A stretch of DNA of 64,000 bases, from NCBI GenBank assembly GCA_009809945.1, contig WTPW01000011.1, positions 698,312 through 762,311 of the forward strand, given 5' to 3'. A model generated the notes under the pieces. That model had not been told where the DNA came from. It ran no database searches and was given only the letters and a program-made list of their open reading frames with translations. The stretch is from Gigaspora margarita. Lineage: Eukaryota; Glomeromycota; Glomeromycetes; Diversisporales; Gigasporaceae. Positions 1-13,041 of this stretch are shown here, in pieces; the first letter of the stretch is position 1; every line of letters starts with the position of its first letter. A program made the translations under genes and the position numbers.

Positions 1-617
1 GATGTTTGACATAAATATATATATATATTATCGTAACTTAATTACGACAAATAAAAAGGCAAATAAGCTTTTAATCTAAGGAGACTTAAGAAACTTTTAT
101 TAAAGTTTCAAAAACATGTTTCAAAAATTTTTATATAATAATGGATATTTCCATTTTTTTAACAATGTTTGGATAAAATTAGCAAAAGTGATTTGTTTAC
201 GTTAAATTTGGAAAGCAAAAAATATTTAAACACAAATTAAGAAATCGGGCAATCCGAGAATTTTATCATGGTACAAAATGTAATGTAACACTATTTGACA
301 TTTAATCATACTGATTTTGGAAATGAATTTGAAATTAAATCGTAGAAAGAAATTTCATTGAGAAAATAGCAAAAATAAGTCTTAAAGTTTACTATAGTAT
401 CCTTGGCATTAAAGAAGACAAAATTTGAATGAAATATCTAAATACCTTTTTTTTTAATTGAGAGTTATTACATCTAAATAAACTGTTACTTTTCTTCACT
501 CATTTTCTCGTACTCTAGTCACGTGGATACCGGTATACAAAAATGTCGAAAGATTTTAAAGTTAAGAATGAAAGAATAAACTTTCCGACGACGTTGTACA
601 ATTATGCAATTTGATTG
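1..617. other. Gene-free AT-rich stretch
   Basis: No open frame with recognisable protein character on either strand. A CACGTG core occurs near 521-526, but it is about 2.7 kb from the nearest start codon and cannot be tied to a gene. Confidence 0.6.
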
Positions 618-625
618 GATAGAAC

Positions 626-927
626 TAGGGTTGTATAACTTACAGTAAGTTATTCTAACTTACGTAAGTTAGATTTTTAACTTACGTAACTTACGTAACT
701 TACATATGTTATAATAATCTAATGCTGGCCAATAATTTTAAAGTTGGCCCGCTTTAGCTTTTGGCCTAAATTAAAATTTTCTTTCTTTTTCATCTTAATG
801 CTGGTCAGAATTTCTTAATACTGGCCTGCTTTAACACCTTATATATTTGTAACTTACATGAGATCATGTAACTTACGATGTAACTTACAATGTAAGTTAC
901 ATTGTCAGGTAAGTTAACACAACCCTA
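626..927. mobile_element. hAT-type MITE with perfect 8-bp target duplication
   Basis: A 302-bp element that begins TAGGGTTGT and ends with the inverse ACAACCCTA. It is flanked on both sides by the identical octamer GATAGAAC (618-625 and 928-935). The interior is built of many copies of TAACTTAC/GTAAGTTA in both orientations, typical of subterminal transposase-binding repeats. There is no coding capacity, so it must be mobilised in trans. The 8-bp duplication and short TIR fit the hAT superfamily; no autonomous relative is visible in the window. Confidence 0.85.
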
Positions 928-935
928 GATAGAAC

Positions 936-3276
936 AAAAAAGCTTGTAACATTGTACAAACATTGTACAAACATTGTACAAGTATGATAACATATTTCTA
1001 AAAAAATAAGTTTAAAAAAGTTATTAACGTTACAATGATACAGTAAATGCAAATGTATAAAATAACGTAAATCAATTTTGTTAACTGGAATGTGAACATA
1101 CATTTACTATATTGCATATTGATGTAATATGCAGGAAAGCATAAGTGATGATCGTAATACGAGATTAATGCATAAAACAATGCGGGGATAGAAAAAGTAC
1201 GTATACGTACGTAAAGTATATTGTTTAAGGGAAAAAAAGACTACACGTAAAGTCGGTAGTAATTAAAACTTGAATATATATTATTATTATTCTATTAAAT
1301 ATTTTAAAATCCATTACCGTTATAGTATAGTAAAAAAGCATTATTGAATATGTAAAACAATTGGAAATTATTATTAAGATATGATATGCGTGATTAAATC
1401 ATGTTTCACAACAGAAACGCAAATTTTAAAATGAATTGAAGTATACATGGAACCTGCATAGTCTTAAAATTTGAAAAAAAAAATACAAAGAAAAATCCAA
1501 AGAAAAATCCAAAGAATAATCTATAGAAAAATCCAAAGAAAAATCTAATACACGAGCATTATTCAATCAAATCAATAACATATACCTAGACAATACATTC
1601 ACCCATAGGAATAATCAATATAGTGCTGTATTAATTTATTAATTTATTCTATACTTAATTGGTAATTTTCAAATTGAATAAACTTTTCCATATAGCCTTA
1701 TTTGATAATGGCGAATACACAATTTATTGATTTTTAGAAAACAGTCATGCATCTAGAGACCATTTAAAATTTTCCAAGCTGTATGTGATACATAAACCGT
1801 TATAGTCAATTAAAAATTTAAAGTTGTGCAAGGCTTATTGAAGTAACGTATTTAAGGATTTGATTTTCTTATTTTAATCCGAACAAGACGGGTACCTATG
1901 AGGTACGTACCTGATGAATGTAATGTATGCATAGTACTTACATAATGCATAATTCGGCATAATCCATAACACGGCAAACACTACCAACAATTGGATTTTC
2001 ATAATAAAAAATTATAATAAAAAAATATTATATTATTATTATATTTATTACAAAATAAACTAAATTATATATTTTTATTAAACATTTACTGTATTAATCA
2101 TTTATTAATTATTTATTAATTATTTATTAAATTAAAGATTAACTATTATATACAACTGTTATATTAAATACAACTACTATATATATAAAATTTCTTTGTT
2201 AATCTTATAACTTTAATTTCAGCCTTTCATGACCAAAAAGGACAATTAGATATTCATAAAAAATAATTACTAAGATTTCACGTTTTACAAACTTTGTGTT
2301 TATCAAAAATTTCAAATTCATCTCCAATCCATACCATAAATGTTTGAATTATTCTAATATTTTTTTTTAATAAAAAATTTCGATTACTCATACAATGAAA
2401 TATTATCATGTGCCATACTCATTAATGTCGATCGTGATTATCGAATTAATTTATTTTAAACGTTTTTCCGAATCGCGACGTAAATTACGTAAATTTCGAT
2501 TTTATTATTTCCGAATATTATTTTCGAAAATTGTTTCTAAATATCGTTTCCCCGAATATTGCTTTTTTTTTTACAAGAAATAAATTAATTTAAAAAAACT
2601 CACGCCAATTTTTACTTTTTTTGTGGTGGCCATTTTCTTTGTTAAATAAAATGATGCGAAATTACTATGTTAAATAAACTATTCGGATACCAATTCAATA
2701 TGGTAATTAAATTTTCTATAGATCAATATTTTTATAAATTAACAAAAAAAAATAAAATAAAATATAAAATAATTGTGATACTTAAAATCATATGGTTTTA
2801 ATGCCAAACAATTTATGTAACATAATCGCGTATTTGCTTATTCAAAAATAATCAAAATTCATAAAAAGCATTTACTCACGAGCCATCTTAGATTTTTATA
2901 TAAAATAAAAAAATTTCATTCAACTTGCATTTTGAGTATACTTAATTTGGTTTAAAATTTATCTAAAAAATACTCTTTATTTTCCTTCATTATAGATTTA
3001 GAAATAAATGTTTTTTTAAAAAAGGTATGACGAGATATTGTCCTATTTTACTTTGTGCATTTGTAATACAATAAAAATATATAAATTTATTATTCACGCT
3101 CCTCACTTACTCTCTTTTTTTTTACCTTCAATTTATCAAATTTTGTTGATCTTTAAATTTGTTTGGAAGGTCTTTATAGACTATATTATATTAGTTCTAT
3201 TATAATTACTATTATTATTATTTATTATTATTATTATTATTATTTAAAGATTATAAAAAATAATAGTTAGTAAACC
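936..3276. other. Gene-free region upstream of the phosphate transporter
   Basis: AT-rich with no supportable gene; short open frames here lack composition or domain signals. It contains an 11-bp tandem repeat (AAAGAAAAATC, about five copies, 1489-1550), TTATTAATTA-type repeats near 2090-2130, a T-rich tract near 3112-3124 and an (ATT)n run ending about 30 bp before the start codon. The last few hundred bases presumably hold the transporter promoter, but I cannot assign a specific site. Confidence 0.5.
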
Positions 3277-5449
<2,173 letters not shown>

Positions 5450-6371
5450 ATGTTCTATTTAACAATAGATTTCGAACATTTTTATTTCATGTACATCAGA
5501 ATTTTTAAATTTAAAACCTGATCATCATGTATTTATAATCATCTTCATAATATCCTATATATTACACTCATTTATTCCCATCAAAATTATTATTATAATT
5601 CGACAAAAAAAAAAAAAAAAAAAACTACCTTATCAAGTTTTATGGCTTTTTTTTTTTTCCTAAGACAACGTTTGTATTATTAATTTTTTTTTAAAAAATT
5701 TTATATATTAATATTCTTCCCATATTGATTTTAATATATACTAGTATTTGCACATTTTGGGTAATTTTTATTACCTATTATGCAAGATATAAATAACTAT
5801 GTACTATTATATTAATATTTTTGGGGGCACATGATTTAACATAAATTAATTAGTACTGTACTTTTTATTATATATATATATATGATTATTGACCAAATGT
5901 TAATAAAATAAAGTATAACTTTCAAACTCTATCATTTTTTTTCAATTTATATTTTCTGATTTATGTTCTCTAATAAATTTAATTAATAAAGAAAGTTCTT
6001 GTTCAAATATAATTATAATTTACTTTATATTTTTTTAAAAAAAATGTTAGGGTCTTCTTGAATGAAATATTTTCGACTCGAGTTATGACTTGTGTCTTTT
6101 AATGATAATTAAATTATCAATTAACTATGCCATACCGAATTGGTTCTGATGGTTGATGTCAGTTAAGCTGTGTGAACTTGACGTGTATCATATAGAATAA
6201 ATTAGTAAAATTTATAAAATAATCGAATTTTGTATAATTTTATTAATAAAATTATAACAGAAACGGACACATCCAATGACGATGGCACGTATTTACAGTA
6301 TATACATCTTAATTTCTCAGGATGTTAACGTTATTATACCCTGGTCATTATATCAAGATCGTAGAGTATAG
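5450..6371. other. Transporter 3' flank, no further gene
   Basis: AT-rich 3' region with A- and T-homopolymers. An AATAAA hexamer lies at about 5902-5907, some 450 bp past the stop; whether it is the poly(A) signal cannot be decided. No other gene is visible. Confidence 0.5.
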
Positions 6372-6451
6372 ATTAGTTATATCCTGGGCACTATGTGTGC
6401 AAGCGGAAATGAAATTTCCGCTTATACACAACTGCCCATGATATAACTAAT
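6372..6451. repeat. 80-bp palindrome, first of three adjacent
   Basis: The arms begin ATTAGTTATATCCTGGGCA and end with the inverse TGCCCATGATATAACTAAT; the loop is a small GGAAATGAAATTTCC palindrome. It resembles a solo foldback or MITE. No coding capacity. Confidence 0.8.
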
Positions 6452-6454
6452 GCT

Positions 6455-6589
6455 TATCCGGCAGGTACTATGTAAACACTGACGGAAAAATTTTACATTA
6501 TTTCCGCAAATCTCTATCAATTTTAAATAAAATTTGCGGAAGTAATATAAAATTCTTTCCGTAAGTGTATACGTCATACCTGCCAGATA
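6455..6589. repeat. 135-bp palindrome, second of three adjacent
   Basis: The outer arms are TATCCGGCAGGTA and TACCTGCCAGATA, with inner arms GACGGAAA..TTTCCGTA and TTTCCGCAAAT..ATTTGCGGAA. Its terminal GGCAGGTA is separate from the first palindrome, so it looks like an independent element rather than one long hairpin. Confidence 0.8.
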
Positions 6590-6594
6590 AACTA

Positions 6595-6721
6595 GTTATC
6601 TGGCATGATTTGACGGATCATGGACATCGACAGTATAATTGCAACGCTCGAGGCCTTCGGCCACGTTCTTTTGCTATTATCCTGCCGATACCCATGTATC
6701 CGTCAAATCATGCCAGATAAC
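6595..6721. mobile_element. 127-bp palindromic MITE (GTTATCTGGCATGATTTGACGGAT ends)
   Basis: The terminal inverted repeats are about 24 bp (GTTATCTGG..ACGGAT and its inverse). The interior contains a GAGGCCTTCGGCCAC core. A divergent copy in opposite orientation lies at 41815-41932 and preserves the order of the internal blocks (GGACATC, ACAGTA, GGCCTT.GGCCAC, TGCTATTATC), so this is a dispersed family and not a chance palindrome. Confidence 0.8.
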
Positions 6722-9700
6722 AAGAAATTATTGGGCGTACGTTATTTTTTTAACGTTTAGCGCATAAATTAATTATTAGCGTATATCGTTAAGTGATTTA
6801 CAAGCATTACGCCACCGAAAATCATAATAATGTCTAATACTACAATACAATGCAAATATGGAATGTTACTATTGCCGTGAGAAACGTGGGGCAAAAAATT
6901 ACACGGCAACAATGTATATGCGTACATGCGTATGTGTATACACGTACAGTACAGCAGTATGTACTTACTGCAGTACTGTACGTACTCCATTCCTTAATTG
7001 TTAAAATAGATTATCGTAGATCATTCAGCCGCTTAAAAGATTTTCCAGATGGTACTACGATAAAAACATAAATAAAAACAAGAGCTATCACAATATACAA
7101 TAATACATTATACAAAATAACAAAGAAATTTTACTAATTTATCTTGGAGTTGGGTATTTATGCTTTAAATTGCAAGTTTAAAATTTCGAGACTAGACTAT
7201 ACATGTAGTTTAAGGGTTAGATCTTTTAACTTAAACTAGTAATGAAAATAATAGATGATTATAATAATAGGAAAATTAAATTATAAGTAAAATAAATCAT
7301 TAGGGCGTGGAAAGGTAACACCGGGAATAAAGTTATGAATGGCGATTTCGATAATGCCGTAATGTTAGTTATTGTGTCTATAGACACGCGATTTTTGTGT
7401 TCGTGCTTACATATTTTCCTTGAACATTGACCAACAAAAAAAAAAACTCGGTGCGTGCGTTGTTGTAACTGTGAAAGAGATTGTTACTCCTTAATATTAC
7501 TAACATTGTACATAGATATTAAGAATTTATATTGTTATATCAATGTAAAATTCTTTATTAATAAAAAAAAATTATTTATTAATAAAAAAAGAGACTAACT
7601 TTTTTAAAATTTTTAAATTATTTTTCGGATAAAAAATATTCCAAACTAAAGATTTGTAATCTTTTATTAAGTATAACAATTTTCTTAAAATTTTAAATTA
7701 TATTCGGATAAAAAAAAAGATCCAAACTGAATATTTGTAACCTTTATTAAGTTGGAAAATATCTTTTTATATATAATACTAAAATAAGAAAAATATTGAA
7801 AACTAAAGACAATCTTAATATGGAATATTTATAAAAAAAAAAATTGATAGAAACTTTACAAAATTATTTTTGAAAATTTACAATTGTGTAATAAGACAAA
7901 TTTCTTGTTCAAATAGCTTTTGTAAAAATGAATAAAAAATAAAATTAAGTAAAAAAAAAAGAGCTTTCTCACAATGGTAACTTGAAATGAATTACTAATA
8001 TTAAAAAAAAAAAAGATCGTTAAAAAAATTGCCAAGTGATATTGCCAAGTGTATTTGCCAAGCGTTAAGTTGGTTCTGATTTTATTTTAAATTATATAAT
8101 TCTGCATTTTGAAGTAAATAATTTTATTATATTCTTATTTATATGGCGCAAAAGTCTATATATGGCAATCGTATGACATATTTCAATCCTCTCGTGATTA
8201 AATTGACAAATAAAATTAATGTATTTCGACATACTGCACTAGAGATATTAAGTGATTCATCTAAGTCTGGACGTGAATTATTTAGGGGACGAGTTCACAC
8301 CTTTATCAAAAATTAGTCTTTCCCTAGCGGTTTATATAGGGATGTTACGGTCTAACAAGGAAGAATTAAGACAAATCAGTCCGCATAAATAAAACACGAA
8401 ACTTCGCGATTATATAATTAAATAGATAAAGGAATCAATCTAAAGATGTTTAGGGATTAGTTTTCATTATAAGAAATTATTCATACATACTCTTGATTTC
8501 TAGAAAGCTTTATTAAAAATCCGCCGTACTAACACCCATTGCTATTGTTAAATGGATTTCATATCACGTTATAACAATTATAATATAAAGTTCATTAGAA
8601 ATAATAAATAAAATGCTACTATGCTAGCTATAAATATATAGTGTGTATGCATTTAAGGTTTTACAAAATAACAAGATCCAGACTATAGCAATGCTGATTT
8701 ACACATATATAGTAAAAAAAAAAATCACAACCGAGGTCTGATCCTGAACCAACCCGAATGGGACTAGTTTGTTGAACCAATTCATGAACCTTGGTCCGGT
8801 TTATGGTCTGCTGCCTTGACCAGTCTTTTGAACAAGGACGGACCGTAGCATCCCTAACTTAATATAATTTTGAACTCAACATGCGTGAAAAAAGAAATAA
8901 TTATTAAAACATTAATAATTTTCAAAGCGGAAACACCGAATTTAATTACAGCTATTTAAAATTATTTTTCATGATTCACCCATATTTAATTTATTAAATG
9001 TGTCAAAAATGACATGTTTATATCATGGACTAGTTTTTGTAAATTTCTGAACTAGTTCCTAAAAATTCTAGTTCAGACCAGACCACTTATCATTGGGGTG
9101 TTCAATCATGTGCTGTACCATATAAAAATTAATTTATACTATGCTAGGGACTTTTTCGAATTGTGATCAGGATATTGATCGAAATTATTTTACTTTTTAT
9201 ATCGATATTTATTTTAATAATAAAAGAATGACTTATTTTTAGATGTTGGGGCGAATTGCTTTACTCTTTCAATTATTTTAGCATAAATCGACGTTTATAA
9301 CAAAATTATTCAAAGAGATATTTTCGCTATAGGTAAAAATTTAACACAAGAACACAAAAATTTTCTAATGTAACTTTGTTGTACCGTGTTTAAGAAACGG
9401 ATATTACATAATATATGGTTATACGACAATTTAATGGTGTTGCTCCACAAAATTTTAGATTTGACTCATCCGCATGACCCTATTCGTCACGCATTATTAT
9501 TTTCATCTACCTATCCTATTAGGATAGCTGCGCAACGTGTGACGCGGCGCAGGACAAGTACGATCACAAAAGTCTGTTATTCTTTTGTATTTTAATTTTT
9601 TTTTCTTAATTAATTTTGTTGAATTAGATATTTTTGCAACTTAATTATATGATAGGTTGCTTTTTTATCAAGTATTTAATTTTTTTCATTAAATTTGTCA

Positions 9701-10066
9701 CCTGTAATTAGTTTGCTACGTGTGTTTATGTAATTTATGTAATGTATGATAATTCGAGTTTTATGGTAATTTGTATTATTTTGTGTATAAGTTTGACAAA
9801 TAAGTTTTTACAATTTAAAATAAGAAAATTCATTTTTACATTTTTGCAATATGTTGTTTGTATTATATACTCACATATGTATAAGTTATATATTAAATTA
9901 AAAAAAAAAGGACAAAAAAAAAAAACCAAATGCGATTTATATAAACTAGTAGTTAGGCATGTCCAAATGTCCGTGTTTAATTTAATTTTTTTTATTCATA
10001 TGTTTTTAGATTATTTTATTTTGGAAGCTTTTATTTAATTTTAATTATCTTAATATATATATGTAT
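6722..10066. other. Gene-free stretch with small palindromes and homopolymers
   Basis: No recognisable gene. A 38-bp perfect hairpin lies at 6944-6981 (GTACAGTACAGCAGTA and its inverse). Around 8730-9110 the sequence contains loosely inverted GGTCTGATCCTGAACCA / CTAGTTCAGACCAGACC segments that may be the ends of an old element; I could not define target duplications. The open frame at 9386-9595 has no recognisable features. Confidence 0.5.
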
Positions 10067-10334
10067 ATATGGGCTAGATGCTGCAAAAAGGGACGAAATT
10101 GTCGATTTTTTCAGAAGGTATTTTTTTACATAAATTAATTTAAAATAAGAGTAGGATCATTTTTCACTTAAGACACAAATGTAGTTGTGTTAATAAAATT
10201 TTGCTATATAGGTCCTTAAAGTTTGCATTTTCATAAGATTTATTATAAGATTTACAAAATAAAAATTAATTTTCCGAAATCTTTTTTTTTTTTTTTTTAT
10301 TAATTTCGTCCCTTTTGCAGCATCTAGCCCATAT
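10067..10334. mobile_element. 268-bp MITE with about 33-bp terminal inverted repeats
   Basis: Left end 10067-10100 and right end 10302-10334 are near-perfect inverse copies, beginning ATATGGGCTAGATGCTGCAA and running into a GGGACGAAATT block. The interior is AT-rich and non-coding. The flanks are too AT-repetitive (TATATA) to define the target duplication, though TA is possible. Confidence 0.85.
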
Positions 10335-10541
10335 AATCGGAAACTGAAACCGCCTAAAAAAAAATTTTTTTCAACAATTAATCGTTTAATGCACCTAACA
10401 GTTTAACGCACTTGGCTTTAATACCATTCAGTTTAAATTACTGTATGAAGCTAATTTTGTGCAGCTAAATAATTTAAACTCTTAATGACAACATTCTTAC
10501 CTATGATATTTCTTAAATATATGGGTCAAATATTTTCATCA

Positions 10542-11486
10542 CCATATTTCAAAGTAATTTGATATGTCATGATATCTCATATCATGAATCACATGTCAAA
10601 ATGATTGTAAAAGTTATTAACGACGATATTTATAGATAATGAAATTAAAACAAAATGAATAAGAAAAAGTAAGGGTTTATCTTTCTTAATTAGAGGTAAA
10701 GATTGAAATAATAAAATTAAATGTATAAACCTAAATGTTAGGAAATAATTTGAGTACTACCAAGAGAAAATAAGTTTTTGGACTTTCAAGTTTATCTTAA
10801 ATTAATTGGCGAGTAATAGGTTAGATTAAAAAATCTTGCAAGAAACAATTGATATTTCTTTTTTAAGAGTTCAAAATATGAACGCCATATTTCAAGGTAA
10901 TTTGAATTCTCATATCATGAATCACATGACAAAATGATTGTAAAAGTTATATTAACGACGATATTGATAGTAAATTGATTAAAATAAAATGAATAAGAAA
11001 GGTAAGATGATATCTTTCTTAATTAGGGGTGAAAAAATTAAATGTATAAACCTGAAATGTATAGAAATAATTTAGTCTATCAAGAAAAAAAAGGTTGTGG
11101 TCCTTCAAGTTTATCTCTTAAATTATCGTAAACTGCCGTATAAAGACCCGGGTCCCTTACACCCACTAATATTAAAACCTAATATTAGACCCCGGGTCTA
11201 GTACATGGTGGAGAGTTTGTACCATTTGAAGGAAAAATTTAAAAAGCATGCATATTTTTCATTCATAATGGGCAGCCTACATATTTAAAAAAACCCCCAC
11301 GCATTTAGTTATAGTAGATTTTGATCTTCACACCCGACCCGGTTCTAGTACATAGGGGTCTGATATCTAAGGGGGTCTTGTATACGGCAGTTTACGGTAA
11401 TTGACGAGTAATAGGAAATCTTGCAAGAAACTTTTTCTTGCCATCATTAATTGATCTTTCTTTTTTAGGAGTTCAAAATGTGAACG
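10542..11486. repeat. Tandem duplication of a 330-340-bp unit, second copy interrupted
   Basis: Unit 1 (10542-10884) and unit 2 (10885-11486) share the same order of blocks: CCATATTTCAA.GTAATTTG, CATATCATGAATCACATG, AAAATGATTGTAAAAGTTA, ACGACGATATT, CTTTCTTAATTAG.GG, CTTTCAAGTTTATC-like, GACGAGTAATAGG-like and GAGTTCAAAATRTGAACG. Unit 2 is about 274 bp longer only because of the MITE at 11126-11397. No coding capacity is evident. Confidence 0.85.
11126..11397. mobile_element. 272-bp Tc1/mariner-like MITE inserted in a duplicated unit
   Basis: The TIRs are TCGTAAACTGCCGTATA (left) and CCGTAAACTGCCGTATA (right, inverse), with TA duplicated at 11124-11125 and 11398-11399. The neighbouring uninterrupted unit keeps the empty site (AAATTAATTGGCGAG), which fixes the boundaries. 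The TA duplication fits the Tc1/mariner/pogo group. A fragment of the same family lies at 52534-52589. Confidence 0.92.
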
Positions 11487-12015
11487 ATGCGCACTAAGTT
11501 ATGGTCTGCTTCTTTTTAAAAGTTTAAATAAGATCAACAGAGATTACATAATTTAAAATTAGTCAACAAAAATTTGTTAAAAAGTGAAAGATAAATAAAG
11601 GTTCTATACTATTGATGATGTATATTATTATTCACAGTTTACGTTCCTGAATTTGTGAATTTGCGTGACATATTGGTACAGCTACCCTATTTATACTAAT
11701 TTTAACTTCAACTATTGTTCATTTGAAACTATCTAAAAAAAATACCCGTTCGTTTAATGGATTAACCTAACTGGCATTCCAAAAGTTTGGACCAAAGATC
11801 AACACCATTCAAACATTCCTAGCATCACTAACCTAAAAAATTTCACATACAAACCCTAACACTAACATTTTTTTACTTAAGCAGAAATAAAATTTTATGC
11901 GATTAAATGTTTTCAACCCTTAGTCATCTAATATTCTTAATTTTTAACGCGCCCATTTTTTAAATATTTATAACATCTTTCGGATTATAATGAAGATAAC
12001 TCGATTAGTATTATT
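11487..12015. other. Gene-free AT-rich stretch
   Basis: Nothing supportable as a gene, RNA or defined repeat was seen here. Confidence 0.5.
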
Positions 12016-12104
12016 AATTTCCTGGGAGTTTAAAAATTACAGCAGAGATTCCATCATATGATCATCGGGAATCTCTGCTGTAATTTTTAAGCTCACAGGA
12101 AATT
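12016..12104. repeat. 89-bp near-perfect hairpin
   Basis: The arms run AATTTCCTGGGAGTTTAAAA.. through TTACAGCAGAGATTCC and are matched by the inverse on the right, with a CATCATATGATCATC loop. It is a foldback-type element immediately followed by another palindrome. Confidence 0.85.
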
Positions 12105-12113
12105 CATGAGTAG

Positions 12114-12267
12114 TACCCTGACTTACGTTGGTCGTGCCTACTTTCATTATAATTTTCGTGATTATCTGTAGACGGAAATCTTCCCATGGAAGATTCCCAG
12201 TCATGGTATGATCTCGTTGGAAATTATAATGAAGGTAGGCATGAACAACAAATAGTAAGGCAGGGTA
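12114..12267. repeat. 154-bp palindromic element
   Basis: The outer arms TACCCTGACTTACGTTG and CAACAAATAGTAAGGCAGGGTA (imperfect) enclose a strong inner inverted repeat, GCCTACTTTCATTATAATTT and its inverse. It is non-coding and probably MITE-derived. Confidence 0.75.
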
Positions 12268-12890
12268 TTGCGTCGTAAATCACATGATGATCATACCATA
12301 TTGGATTCTTGCATTCAGGACTATGATTGTCCTAAAGGGAGTTTTTTTAGCAAAGATCCCATATGCAAGAATAATAACGATGGTATTAATATAGAAATGA
12401 TGAATAAACTATATAATATGTAGTATGAAGACATTTATTTAGAAATTAAAAAAAAAACAAAATAAATAAAAAAAGTGCTCAGATAAAAAAAAAACATAGA
12501 AAGTAATTAATGAACCCAAAATGAACCTGAAATGTATAGAATAATTCCAAGCAAAAAAATGTGACTTCAGATTAGCAGGAGGGACTTTCGTATTTTTCGG
12601 AAATGCACGGCGTAACTGCCTAGTGGATATAACTAACTTGTACTACAGATCCACTGATAGTTAACAATAAATGGGGATTCGAAGAGTATACGCGTGGATA
12701 AAGTTATGTATAATAGGGAATCGTTGTTAATTTCTTTCGATTACTTTATTAAGGTCGTGTGTTATTAACAAAGACTTGTAATAACGTAATATTGGAGAAG
12801 CGATGATGAATTTACAATGAAATCAGATTTTTATTAAGATAAGTAAAATTATAAATATGATTATACAATTAATACTGACTGATATTCTAT
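12268..12890. other. Gene-free stretch with a weak inverted repeat
   Basis: Around 12295-12387 TACCATATTGGATTCTTGCAT is loosely mirrored by ATGCAAGAATAATAACGATGG; apart from that nothing was recognised. Confidence 0.4.
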
Positions 12891-13041
12891 TTAGGGATTG
12901 GAACCGTTTAACCGTTTAAAAATTGCTCTATAGTTCCGGGCAGAATTATGTTGGTCGTGGGCCGGAATTATTTTAATGGCGGCCAATTAAACGGTTACGA
13001 TTAAACGATTAAGGAAAATTTTAGGCGGTTCCAATCCCTAA
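12891..13041. mobile_element. 151-bp MITE with TTAGGGATTGGAACCG ends
   Basis: Perfect 16-bp terminal inverted repeats lie at 12891-12906 and 13026-13041. Next to them are internal AACCGTTTAA / TTAAACGGTT repeats. A TA or TTA duplication at the edges is possible but overlaps the repeats. Non-coding. Confidence 0.85.

Noticed and set aside
517..530. CACGTG box as a PHO-type promoter element
   Set aside because: About 2.7 kb upstream of the transporter and beyond a MITE; too far and too short to support.
8730..9110. Possible element with GGTCTG..CAGACC ends
   Set aside because: The inverted match is short and interrupted and no target duplication was found.
9386..9595. Plus-strand 69-residue open frame
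   Set aside because: No domain, no neighbours or splice context; chance length in AT-rich DNA.
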